A stretch of 64,000 nucleotides of DNA. Origin: UBA7446 sp965656545 (GTDB lineage Bacteria > Bacteroidota > Bacteroidia > Flavobacteriales > Flavobacteriaceae). The DNA lies in the NCBI GenBank assembly GCA_965656545.1, contig CBFHKZ010000004.1:124001-188000 (forward strand), written 5' to 3'. Below the pieces are notes generated by a model. That model saw only the letters and a list, made by a program, of their open reading frames with translations. It did not search any database and was not told where the DNA came from. Below, piece by piece: positions 17,006 through 25,547 of the stretch. Positions within the stretch are counted from its first letter, which is position 1. Every line of letters begins with the position of its first letter. Both the position numbers and the translations under genes were made by a program.

Positions 17006-18291
17006 AATTCAATACAGGAGTAATATTTAATTTCAAACTTTATTTTCTTTTGTTGTTAACAGCTGGCTTATTAATTAAGTCATTTGAGTTTACTTTTTTT
17101 ATCTCTCTTTCTACAATTGTATTAATAATACTACTCACAAAAAATTTGGTTTCTAAGGATCTTATTAATTTAATTACAGTTTTAGTAATACCATTATTAA
17201 TTGCAGCAACTGTTGGAATATTTACTAAACAAAGTGAATATGATTACTTTAAAGATATAGCATACTTAACCAAACCAATACTCTTCATTTTTATTGGTTA
17301 TATAACCGCAAGGAAGATTGACGACAAGAGCTTTATTTTCAAAACCATTATTTTAACAGGTTTTATCTTTTCTGTTTTACATTTGATGAAAGTTTTGAAA
17401 TATATAATAACAACTAATGGTTTTTCTATCAATGGCCTCAGGGGATTTGCTGGGCTTGGCAATGAGGTTGAACTTATAGCTATATGCTTGATTATTCTAA
17501 ATATTAAGAAGAAAATTATTGATTTAAAGCACAGAAATTTAATGTTAGTAATCATAGGAACTTCTTTGATTTTTTATTTTTCTAGGACTACAGCCTTTAC
17601 TTTTTTTCTTGTTTTGATGGCAATTTTAGGTTACATGAAACTTACAAAAAAGGGATTAAAGTATAGCTTCTTTCTACTTTTTGCGATAGCTAGTATTTAC
17701 TCTTACCTTTTCTCAATAGATATACCCAGAAATTCAGATAACCCGATTGATAGTTTTTTGTATAAACTAAAAATTGCACCTTCTGAAGTTTTTTTAAGTA
17801 AAGGTGGTTTAGATATCAATGATCATGGCAAGTTATGGGATAGCTGGAGAGCATATGAATCAAGTGTAGCAATTAAACAGGTTGTAAGTGAACCAGCAAT
17901 AAATATACTATTTGGATTAGGTGCTGGCTCATTAATTGATTTGGGGTTTTTTGCACCACTCTCAGACAATAATAGTGATGGCATGAGATATATATCAATT
18001 CTTCACAATGGATATGTTTATATATTTTGTAAGTCTGGAGTAATAGGATTAACATTTTACATAATTTTTTTGATTAAAATTCTTTCAACATTTGGAATGA
18101 AAAATAAAAATCTATTCACATCAAACATCTTATTTGGTTTAGGTATTTATTTTTTACTATCCTCATTTGTAATTGCCGGGATCTATAATCTTCATGATCC
18201 ACTTTCATTGCTTATAGGAGCTTATTTAAGAAACTTTGAAATTGAAAAAAATGAAAATAGAAACATGAGGCATTTAAGGGATTCCTCATAA
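17002..18291 (+). CDS. Wzy-like polysaccharide polymerase or ligase
   Basis: This 429-residue membrane protein has about ten hydrophobic helices and one large periplasmic loop around residues 235-335. Near the end of the loop the pattern LFGLGAGS followed by LHNGYVYIFCKSGVIGL matches the conserved C-terminal region of O-antigen polymerases and ligases (Wzy/WaaL superfamily). Being coupled to glycosyltransferase genes, it is the more likely repeat-unit polymerase. Sequence alone does not separate the two activities. It is followed by a 101-base gap with nothing recognisable. Confidence 0.75.
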   Translation: MKFNTGVIFNFKLYFLLLLTAGLLIKSFEFTFFISLSTIVLIILLTKNLVSKDLINLITVLVIPLLIAATVGIFTKQSEYDYFKDIAYLTKPILFIFIGYITARKIDDKSFIFKTIILTGFIFSVLHLMKVLKYIITTNGFSINGLRGFAGLGNEVELIAICLIILNIKKKIIDLKHRNLMLVIIGTSLIFYFSRTTAFTFFLVLMAILGYMKLTKKGLKYSFFLLFAIASIYSYLFSIDIPRNSDNPIDSFLYKLKIAPSEVFLSKGGLDINDHGKLWDSWRAYESSVAIKQVVSEPAINILFGLGAGSLIDLGFFAPLSDNNSDGMRYISILHNGYVYIFCKSGVIGLTFYIIFLIKILSTFGMKNKNLFTSNILFGLGIYFLLSSFVIAGIYNLHDPLSLLIGAYLRNFEIEKNENRNMRHLRDSS

Positions 18292-18392
18292 ATCACAGGG
18301 GGATTAAATCGTAGAATATTTCACTATGAAAAACAATATAAATGAGTTCTAAGTATTAAAAGGACTATTAGAACACGCTTTAACACTAAATT

Positions 18393-19640
18393 ATGCAATT
18401 GAAACATATTAGAGGAAGGCTTTTAGATAAATTTAATTTATTGGAGTTTTGGTTTGCGATCTTACTAGCCTCTTTACCATTACCGTTCGGATTTCAGAAT
18501 GTGTTTTTTGCTGGATTTGTTTTAACAATTATTTATAAAGAGTCTTTTTTTACATCAAGAACAGCTAAGATTCAATTATATCATTTGCTTTGTTATTTAT
18601 TGTTTCTCTTAATTATAATTTCTACTATATGGTCAATTGATAGATCTATTACTATTGATAAAGTTGCTCTAAGATTTTTTAATTTTATATTAATACCATC
18701 TGTTTTTTTAATTTGGAGGCGCAGTAAAGGTTCAACACACAGAATATTAAGAATGTTTTCCTTTTTTGTTACGTGCTGGGCCACGTTTTTTATTAGCATC
18801 GGAGTTTATCAATCGATTATCCATCATTCTACAGAGAAACTTCTTCATCATGAATTGGTCAGTGTTTTTGAGTTGAATAGAATTTATGTAAGTGCCATGG
18901 TGTTTATTTCTGTTTTATATCTAATAATTAATATTAAGACTTTGAGTAAGTACTTAAAACTTTTTTTAGTTATTCAGACGCTGCTTTTATTTTTATTGTC
19001 TTCAAAGCTATTTATAGTTCTAAGCATCTTGGTAATATCTATAATATTTGCGATCAAAATCAAAAAAGCGATTAAAGTAGCCGCCTTAATTGGAATATTA
19101 TTAGTTTCACTTATTACAATCAATTTTCTAAATAGAGGTAAACTATTAACAGAATTAAACCCAAATTTAAATCAAACACTTTACTCCGATACATTTGGAC
19201 AGTTATATTATGCTAATGGAATTAACCTAAGGATGCTATATATTCGTTTCTACTACGAATTGGTTAATGAAAAGAGAGTTAATTTTTTTTTAGGATCAGG
19301 CATAGGGACATCTCAAACTGTTCTTAACCAAAAAATTGATGAATATAATATTTGGAAAGGCTACAAGCAGTTTAATTATCATAACCAATACGTACAAGGA
19401 CTTGCTGAAATGGGGCTATTATATCCTTTCATTTTATGTTGTTTGTTAATTATTGGTTTAAGAAAGTTAATTTTACAAAAGAACTATTTTGGTGTTGGTG
19501 TAATATTAATGTTTTTTTTGCTTTTCTTTTCAGAGGCATTCTTATATCGTCAAAGGGGAATTTATCTTTTTTTACTTATTTACTTTTTACTCGTGGACTT
19601 CAAGCATAAAAATGCTTTAAAACAGAACGATAACCTTTAA
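18393..19640 (+). CDS. O-antigen ligase/polymerase family membrane protein
   Basis: This 415-residue protein is a second member of the Wzy/WaaL superfamily, with about ten membrane helices. A periplasmic loop contains FLGSGIGTSQT and YHNQYVQGLAEMGLLYP, the usual histidine-bearing motif. Two adjacent members suggest that one polymerises and the other ligates the chain to an acceptor, but the division of labour is not visible. The coding region includes a run of nine T at 19283-19291. A signal-peptide-like 18-residue frame follows three bases after its stop. Confidence 0.75.
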   Translation: MQLKHIRGRLLDKFNLLEFWFAILLASLPLPFGFQNVFFAGFVLTIIYKESFFTSRTAKIQLYHLLCYLLFLLIIISTIWSIDRSITIDKVALRFFNFILIPSVFLIWRRSKGSTHRILRMFSFFVTCWATFFISIGVYQSIIHHSTEKLLHHELVSVFELNRIYVSAMVFISVLYLIINIKTLSKYLKLFLVIQTLLLFLLSSKLFIVLSILVISIIFAIKIKKAIKVAALIGILLVSLITINFLNRGKLLTELNPNLNQTLYSDTFGQLYYANGINLRMLYIRFYYELVNEKRVNFFLGSGIGTSQTVLNQKIDEYNIWKGYKQFNYHNQYVQGLAEMGLLYPFILCCLLIIGLRKLILQKNYFGVGVILMFFLLFFSEAFLYRQRGIYLFLLIYFLLVDFKHKNALKQNDNL

Positions 19641-19642
19641 AA

Positions 19643-19699
19643 ATGAAAGATATTTTAATGGCTTTGTTAATATGTAGTCTATCAATTTTAAACGCATGA
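19643..19699 (+). pseudogene. Possible remnant of a secreted-protein gene (signal-peptide-like 18 residues)
   Basis: Two bases after the upstream TAA an ATG opens a frame reading MKDILMALLICSLSILNA and then TGA. A lysine-containing start, a hydrophobic core and an A at the end form a convincing signal peptide, but no mature protein follows. The frame beyond the stop is AT-rich and unlike any family I know. It may be the 5' stump of a gene lost when the cassette was rearranged, a translated small peptide, or chance. Confidence 0.3.
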
Positions 19700-19895
19700 T
19701 TATTGTTAAAAGTTTTATTATTGTATAAACCAATAGCGATATTCTATACTTTAGCACCATAAAAAAAATTATTGGAATAGTTGGTTAACCTGCAAAAGCC
19801 CTCTAGAGATATTTAAGCAATAAACGAAGTACAATAACATTCAGTTATCCGATATAAAAACAATAATTATTAATGAATCTATTAGCGTTTAGTTT
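19700..19895. other. AT-rich gap before the second GT4 gene
   Basis: About 200 bases without a credible gene. The only promoter-like string is TACTTTAG in 'tatactttagcacc' near 19746-19755, a weak match to TAnnTTTG. No terminator hairpin with a T-tract is seen. This is the longest break within the cassette and may mark a junction between blocks of different origin. Confidence 0.35.
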
Positions 19896-20987
19896 GTGAA
19901 AATAGCAATTTTAGGAACGAGAGGTATCCCAAACTTTCATGGTGGATTTGAACAATTTGCCGAGTATTTTTCCTTGTATCTTGTTAAGCAAGGGCATGAG
20001 GCAGTGGTTTACAACTCGAGTGAACACCCCTTTAAAAATAAAATTTTTAAAGGGGTAGAAATTATTCACAAAAAGGATCCTGGAAAGAGGTTAGGTGCGA
20101 TAGGACAGTTTATTTATGATTTTAATTGCATTTTAGATTCTAGAAAAAGAAAATTTGATATTATATTACAATTAGGCTATACAAGCAGTTCAATATGGCA
20201 TAGGCTCTTACCTAAATCATCTCTTATCATTACTAACATGGATGGTTTGGAGTGGAAAAGATCAAAGTACTCAAAGTCTGTTCAAAAATTTTTACTTTAT
20301 GCTGAAAAATTAGCCGTGAAAAGTAGTGATCACTTAATAGCTGATTCTATTGGAATTAAGGAGTATTTGAAGTCAAAATATGGTAAAGAATCAAATTACA
20401 TTGCTTATGGGGCGAATGTTTTTGATAACCCAAATAAAAGCATCATCAAAAAATATGGAGTAAATACTTTTGCCTATAACATGTTAATTGCTAGAATCGA
20501 GCCAGAAAACAACATAGAAGAAATTCTTGACGGGTTTCATAGTTCAAATTCAAAAATGCCTTTTTTGGTGATAGGGAAGCATGAAGCTAATAAGTTTGGT
20601 ATTTACCTGTCCAATAAATATAAATCAGATCACAGAATCAAATTTATTGGTGGAATTTACGGTATAGAAGTTTTAAACAATTTGAGATATTATTCAAACA
20701 TTTACTTTCATGGTCATTCAGTTGGGGGAACCAACCCTTCATTAATTGAAGCAATGGGGTCTAATACTTTAATCATAGCTCACGACAACAATTTTAATAA
20801 ACATATTTTAGGTCAAGACGCATTTTATTTTAAGAGCTCTAGTGATGTTAAAAATTACGTAGAGTCAATATCAAAAAGCAATCATGAAGACTTTGTCTTA
20901 AACAATAAAATAAAAGTTGAGGAAAAATTCAATTGGTCTATAATCAATAATAAATATTTAAGTTTAATAACCAAAAGCACAAAATGA
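19896..20987 (+). CDS. Glycosyltransferase with DUF1972 N-terminal domain (GT4, rhamnosyltransferase-like)
   Basis: This 363-residue GT-B protein starts with GTG. The opening KIAILGTRGIPNFHGGFEQFAEY is the DUF1972 signature of group 1 glycosyltransferases often annotated as rhamnosyltransferases. The donor domain has LIARIEPENNIEE and the motif GTNPSLIEAMGSNT, a variant of EAMA. No ATG is available near the conserved N-terminus, so GTG is well supported. Its stop overlaps the ATG of the UDP-glucose dehydrogenase gene (ATGA at 20984-20987), exactly where base composition changes. Confidence 0.88.
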   Translation: MKIAILGTRGIPNFHGGFEQFAEYFSLYLVKQGHEAVVYNSSEHPFKNKIFKGVEIIHKKDPGKRLGAIGQFIYDFNCILDSRKRKFDIILQLGYTSSSIWHRLLPKSSLIITNMDGLEWKRSKYSKSVQKFLLYAEKLAVKSSDHLIADSIGIKEYLKSKYGKESNYIAYGANVFDNPNKSIIKKYGVNTFAYNMLIARIEPENNIEEILDGFHSSNSKMPFLVIGKHEANKFGIYLSNKYKSDHRIKFIGGIYGIEVLNNLRYYSNIYFHGHSVGGTNPSLIEAMGSNTLIIAHDNNFNKHILGQDAFYFKSSSDVKNYVESISKSNHEDFVLNNKIKVEEKFNWSIINNKYLSLITKSTK

Positions 20988-22282
20988 AAATAACCGTAAT
21001 CGGCACCGGCTATGTAGGCTTAGTCACAGGTACTTGTTTGGCAGAAGCTGGCAATGATGTATTGTGTATTGATATTGACAAGAAAAAAGTTGAAAAAATG
21101 CAAAACGGGGAAGTGCCTATTTACGAGCCGCATCTGGAAACCTATTTTGAACGCAACATAAAGGCGGGCAGACTTCATTTTTCAACAGACCTTGAAGTAG
21201 GCGTTGATCACGGGGATGTTATTTTCTTGGCCCTTCCTACGCCAGAAGACGAAGATGGCTCGGCAGATTTATCTTATGTGCTGGGCGTTGCCAACCAAAT
21301 TGGCGACTTAATGAAAGCGTATAAAATTATTGTTGGAAAAAGCACCGTCCCTGTTGGTACTGGGGAAAAAGTAAAAGGGGCATTACAATCCAAAACGGAT
21401 ATTCCTTTTGATGTGGTGTCCAATCCAGAATTTTTACGTGAAGGCTTTGCCGTGGAGGACTTTATGAAACCAGACAGAATTGTGGTGGGCGTGGAGTCAG
21501 AAAGAGCCCAGAAAACCATGGAAAAGCTTTATGCGACCTTTGTGCGTACGGGTAACCCCATTGTATTTATGGATATCAAGTCGGCAGAGCTTACCAAATA
21601 TGCAGCGAATGCTTTTTTAGCAACGAAGATTACGTATATGAATGAAATCGCCAACTATTGCGAAAAAGTTGGTGCAAATGTAGATGATGTCCGTATGGGC
21701 ATGGGTCTTGACGCGCGTATTGGAAAGCGTTTTTTGTTCCCTGGCATTGGCTATGGCGGCTCATGTTTTCCAAAGGATGTAAAAGCACTGCATAAATCCG
21801 GAAAAGATGAAGCGCATCACTTTGCTATTTTGGACAGCGTTATTGAAGTAAACGAAAAACAAAAAACAATTTTGTTTCCCAAAATGCAGCAACATTTTGA
21901 AGGTAACTTAAAAGGAAAAAATATCGCCGTTTGGGGATTGGCATTTAAGCCCGATACGGACGATATTCGCGAAGCTCCTGCCTTGTATATGATTGATAAA
22001 CTGCTTGGCGCAGGCGCAGCTGTTACTGCCTTTGACCCAGAGGCGATGGATAACGTAAAAGCGAAATTGGGCGATAGCATTGACTTTGCCTCAAGCATGA
22101 TGGAAGCTGCTCAAGGCGCAGATGTTTTACTGATTTGCACAGAGTGGCACGCTTTTAGAAATCCAGATTTTGAAGGGTTAAAAACAGCCCTAAAAAACCA
22201 CCTTATTTTTGATGGTCGTAATATTTACAGCCCCAAAGAAATGAATGCGCTTGGGTTTGCATATTATTCTATAGGTCGATGA
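20984..22282 (+). CDS. ugd: UDP-glucose 6-dehydrogenase
   Basis: This 432-residue enzyme oxidises UDP-glucose to UDP-glucuronate in two NAD-dependent steps. The Rossmann motif GTGYVGLVTGTCLAE is at residues 7-21. The catalytic cysteine is C261 in GYGGSCFPKD. GLAFKPDTDDIREAP marks the C-terminal UDP-binding domain. Length is normal. Unlike the genes just upstream its composition is ordinary for this genome. It is coupled to the decarboxylase gene by a four-base overlap, so UDP-glucuronate is probably passed to UDP-xylose synthesis. Confidence 0.96.
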   Translation: MKITVIGTGYVGLVTGTCLAEAGNDVLCIDIDKKKVEKMQNGEVPIYEPHLETYFERNIKAGRLHFSTDLEVGVDHGDVIFLALPTPEDEDGSADLSYVLGVANQIGDLMKAYKIIVGKSTVPVGTGEKVKGALQSKTDIPFDVVSNPEFLREGFAVEDFMKPDRIVVGVESERAQKTMEKLYATFVRTGNPIVFMDIKSAELTKYAANAFLATKITYMNEIANYCEKVGANVDDVRMGMGLDARIGKRFLFPGIGYGGSCFPKDVKALHKSGKDEAHHFAILDSVIEVNEKQKTILFPKMQQHFEGNLKGKNIAVWGLAFKPDTDDIREAPALYMIDKLLGAGAAVTAFDPEAMDNVKAKLGDSIDFASSMMEAAQGADVLLICTEWHAFRNPDFEGLKTALKNHLIFDGRNIYSPKEMNALGFAYYSIGR

Positions 22283-23262
22283 AAACAGCACTAATAACAG
22301 GCGCCGCAGGATTTTTAGGATCACATTTATGCGATAAGCTGTTGGCAAATAATATGGCAGTAATCGGTATGGACAACTTGATTACAGGTTCCATGTCTAA
22401 TATTGCCCATTTAGAGGACAATCCCAACTTTCGTTTTATCAATCACGATGTGTGTGAGCATATAGTAATTGAAGGCGACTTGGATTATATCCTTCATTTT
22501 GCCTCTCCTGCAAGCCCCATAGATTATTTAAAAATTCCCATACAAACACTTAAGGTTGGCGCGCTTGGCACGCATAACGTATTGGGATTAGCAAGAGCAA
22601 AAAATGCCCGTATTTTAGTGGCTTCTACGTCTGAAATTTATGGCGATCCCCTCGTTCACCCACAAACCGAAGATTATTTTGGCAATGTGAACACCATTGG
22701 TCCGCGGGGTGTCTACGATGAGGCAAAAAGATATTTAGAGTCCATTACCATGGCCTATCACCGCTATCACGGAGTAGACACACGCATCATACGTATTTTC
22801 AACACCTATGGCCCTAGAATGCGCCTAAACGATGGTCGTGTTATTCCTGCCTTTATGGGGCAAGCGCTGAGAGGAGAAGACCTGACCGTTTTTGGTGATG
22901 GCTTACAAACCCGATCCTTTTGCTTTGTGGAAGACGAAATCGAGGGGATTTATCGCTTACTCATGAGCGATTATCACCTGCCAGTAAACATTGGAAACCC
23001 GGATGAAATTACCATTTTAGATTTCGCCCAAGAGATAATAGCCCTTACGGGGACAGATCAAAAAATAGTGTTTAAGGAACTGCCTAAAAACGACCCACTA
23101 CAGCGAAAGCCAGACATTACCAAAGCCAAAGAAATTCTAGGCTGGGAACCAAAAGTGGGTAGAGCGGAAGGGATGCGGCGCACCTATGATTACTTTAAGT
23201 CTTTAAGCCAAGAGGAATTAAATAAAATGGAACATAGAGATTTCACGACTTTTAAAAATTAA
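22279..23262 (+). CDS. UDP-glucuronate decarboxylase (UDP-xylose synthase)
   Basis: This 327-residue extended SDR protein has GAAGFLGSHLCDKLL near residues 8-22, STSEIYGDPLVHPQ, and the catalytic Y146-x3-K150 in YDEAKR. RIFNTYGPRM and GDGLQTRSFCFVEDEI follow. These are the characteristic strings of UXS-type decarboxylases that convert UDP-glucuronate to UDP-xylose. The pairing with ugd fits this pathway and predicts xylose, possibly with glucuronate, in the polysaccharide. A 4-epimerase activity is less likely given the motif set. Confidence 0.9.
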   Translation: MKTALITGAAGFLGSHLCDKLLANNMAVIGMDNLITGSMSNIAHLEDNPNFRFINHDVCEHIVIEGDLDYILHFASPASPIDYLKIPIQTLKVGALGTHNVLGLARAKNARILVASTSEIYGDPLVHPQTEDYFGNVNTIGPRGVYDEAKRYLESITMAYHRYHGVDTRIIRIFNTYGPRMRLNDGRVIPAFMGQALRGEDLTVFGDGLQTRSFCFVEDEIEGIYRLLMSDYHLPVNIGNPDEITILDFAQEIIALTGTDQKIVFKELPKNDPLQRKPDITKAKEILGWEPKVGRAEGMRRTYDYFKSLSQEELNKMEHRDFTTFKN

Positions 23263-23316
23263 TAAAGTACAATAAGAAGCCCTAAAATCCGTTCTCGTTT
23301 TACCAACCTATAGTGC

Positions 23317-24657
23317 ATGAGTAAACGTTTTACCTTTGCTTTTTTTCTACTAACTACAATTTTCCTTGATGTTGGAAGTGCTGTTTTTTTGGCATACAAA
23401 CTAAACAGCGACTTGGCTTTGTTGTTGCACAGTATTACAGGATTCTCTGTAATGCGTTTACTGGCTTTTGTGTTTATATGGCTGGTTTTGGGAATATATT
23501 TTTCCATTTATATCTTAAGGCGAGCAGACCGATTTCTTCGTTTGACACTTCGTTTATTAAGTCATCTGGTTACACTTTTTGTATTTACAGAAGTGATATC
23601 GGTTTCTCTTTTTTCTCGCACCCCTAAAATTGAAGATGTCCTTTTAATAGCATTGATACTGATAACCCAATTAGGGTATCGGTTTCTCTTTTTTTCTTTA
23701 ATAAGATCGTTGCGGAAAAATAAACAATCATTTAAAGACAACGTTATTTTACTGGGCGATGAAACACACGGAATAGCCTCATTCATTCAAAACAACCCAC
23801 AAATTGGATATAATATTTTAGAGATAGATTTAGATAACGATGTCAATATCACCAAAGATTTTTTTGAGAAGAAAAAAGTTTCAGCAGTATTCACACATCA
23901 AAAAAATATAACTAAAAAAGGGTATAAAAAGATTATGGAGCATATAGCACTGCTTCAAACATCAATATTCACTTTTGCATCTCATGATGATGTTTTAAAA
24001 TCTGATCAAGTAGATTATTTTGGTTTCATACCCGTTTATAAAACACAATTTTCTCCCTTACTTCAAGGAATTAACAGTGCCATTAAAAGGGGATTTGATA
24101 TCTTTTTTTCCAGCCTTGTTATTCTATTAATTCTATCTTGGGCAGTTCCGCTTATTGGATTATTAATTCGCTTAGAGTCAAAAGGCTCGGTCTTCTTTAT
24201 TCAGGACAGAAATGGGCTTGGGAACAAACTCTTCCGTTGTTATAAATTTAGGTCTATGACAATTAACAGCAATAAAAATCAAGCCCAGAGAGATGACTTA
24301 CGCATTACCAGAATAGGACGTTTTATTAGAAAAACAAGCATAGATGAGTTACCGCAGTTTTTTAATGTTTTAAAGGGAGACATGTCAGTAGTTGGCCCTA
24401 GGCCTCACATGGAAATACACAACAAAAATTATGAAAAGCAGGTTGATTCTTTTCAACTACGCCACTCTGTTAAGCCAGGAATAACAGGCATGGCTCAAAT
24501 GCGTGGGTTTAGAGGTGAAATTATAGAAGACTTAGATATTATAAATCGCATCAAATACGACATTTTTTATATCAGACACTGGTCTTTTGCACTTGACATA
24601 AAGATTATTATCCGAACCGTGATAAACATTATCAGAGGCGAAGAAAAAGCCTATTAG
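23317..24657 (+). CDS. Undecaprenyl-phosphate sugar-1-phosphate transferase (WcaJ-like)
   Basis: This 446-residue protein begins with about four membrane helices, a short cytoplasmic domain (about residues 130-240), then a further helix and the bacterial sugar-transferase domain. That domain shows KRGFDIFFS, YKFRSM, KTSIDELPQFFNVLKGDMSVVGPRPH and KPGITGMAQMRG, the catalytic core of the WcaJ/WbaP family. It should place the first sugar phosphate on undecaprenyl phosphate and so start each repeat unit. Eighteen identical bases occur at 23597 and again 80 bases later in another frame. Its stop overlaps that of the convergent transporter gene (TTAG). Confidence 0.93.
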   Translation: MSKRFTFAFFLLTTIFLDVGSAVFLAYKLNSDLALLLHSITGFSVMRLLAFVFIWLVLGIYFSIYILRRADRFLRLTLRLLSHLVTLFVFTEVISVSLFSRTPKIEDVLLIALILITQLGYRFLFFSLIRSLRKNKQSFKDNVILLGDETHGIASFIQNNPQIGYNILEIDLDNDVNITKDFFEKKKVSAVFTHQKNITKKGYKKIMEHIALLQTSIFTFASHDDVLKSDQVDYFGFIPVYKTQFSPLLQGINSAIKRGFDIFFSSLVILLILSWAVPLIGLLIRLESKGSVFFIQDRNGLGNKLFRCYKFRSMTINSNKNQAQRDDLRITRIGRFIRKTSIDELPQFFNVLKGDMSVVGPRPHMEIHNKNYEKQVDSFQLRHSVKPGITGMAQMRGFRGEIIEDLDIINRIKYDIFYIRHWSFALDIKIIIRTVINIIRGEEKAY

Positions 24658-25547
24658 CTTTTTGTTTGATACCGCTTGGTCACCAAATAAACACCAAGCA
24701 ATACTACCCCACCAGCGCCAAGCTTATAAGCTGTTAGCGCATCTGCACCTACTAGAATCGCATATCCAATACCAATCAACGGTTGCAAATAGGTAAACAC
24801 CCCAATCGTACTTGCTTTTAGCTGCTTGAGTGCATACACATTGAGCAGGTAAGTCATAAAAGTTGTTCCTATCACGACAAACGCAAAACGCCAAACGGCT
24901 TCAAAAGGCAGGGTTGCCCAAGAAACTTGGCTAAATTCAGGATAACTTATGGGCAGTGCCATTATAAAACCAAACAAAAACAACCACTTTAGTAAATGTA
25001 CGGTCGTGTACTTTGCGGATAAAGACTTTACTAGAACCAGATACAGTGCGAAACAAGTTGCGTTAATTACAAAAAGCGCATTTCCCAAAGGAATATTGGG
25101 GGCATCTTGACGAATTTCATTGCCAAAAACAATTAAAACCAAAGCCCCGACAAAGCCTAATATTACTCCAATGACTCTTGGAAGTAAAAGCCGCTCTTTT
25201 ATGAGAATTGCCGAAAACACAAACACCAGTATGGGGGTAATGGTAATAAGCACCGCACTGTTAATGGGCGTTGAAAGCTCAATTCCCTTAAAAAAGCAAA
25301 GCATGTTTATGACCATACCAAAAAGCGCACAAAGCAGCATCTTTGGAAAATCAGCACGATCAATTTTTTGTTGTGGAATAAACAGGCTTACCAACCAAAA
25401 CAAAATAGCCGCCCCCAGAAGACGCACTTGCACAAAACCAAACCCTTGAATATACGCGGGCATCACCTCTTTGGCAATGGTGTGGCTTAGTCCGTAGATG
25501 GTTGTTGCCCCAAAAGCCGCCAGAAGCGCTAGCGTTCGCTTATCCAT
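24654..25547 (-). CDS. EamA/DMT family transporter
   Basis: This 297-residue protein has ten predicted membrane helices in two five-helix EamA halves, as in drug/metabolite exporters. Landmarks are the N-terminal ATTIYGLSHTIAKEVMP, the end of the first half at GVILGFVGALVLI, and the second-half TYLQPLIGIGYAILVG. The exported metabolite cannot be predicted. The ATG at 25547 is preferred to the TTG one codon upstream. The start overlaps the end of the ArsC-like gene by eight bases, so the two form an operon. Confidence 0.88.
   Translation of the reverse strand: MDKRTLALLAAFGATTIYGLSHTIAKEVMPAYIQGFGFVQVRLLGAAILFWLVSLFIPQQKIDRADFPKMLLCALFGMVINMLCFFKGIELSTPINSAVLITITPILVFVFSAILIKERLLLPRVIGVILGFVGALVLIVFGNEIRQDAPNIPLGNALFVINATCFALYLVLVKSLSAKYTTVHLLKWLFLFGFIMALPISYPEFSQVSWATLPFEAVWRFAFVVIGTTFMTYLLNVYALKQLKASTIGVFTYLQPLIGIGYAILVGADALTAYKLGAGGVVLLGVYLVTKRYQTKS

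Larger units (their letters stand above)
9960..20983. other. AT-rich variable block of the polysaccharide locus
   Basis: Sampled 60-base lines here are about 20-37% G+C by hand count (for example 13 of 60 at 13441-13500), against 45-50% just outside (30 of 60 at 21961-22020). The block holds most of rfbD, wzx, glf, an unrecognised gene, a methyltransferase, GT2, GT4, two Wzy/WaaL-like genes and a second GT4. The right edge is sharp at the ATGA junction with the UDP-glucose dehydrogenase gene. No transposase or att-like repeat is seen. Exchange through homologous recombination in the flanking sugar-supply genes is an inference. Confidence 0.7.
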
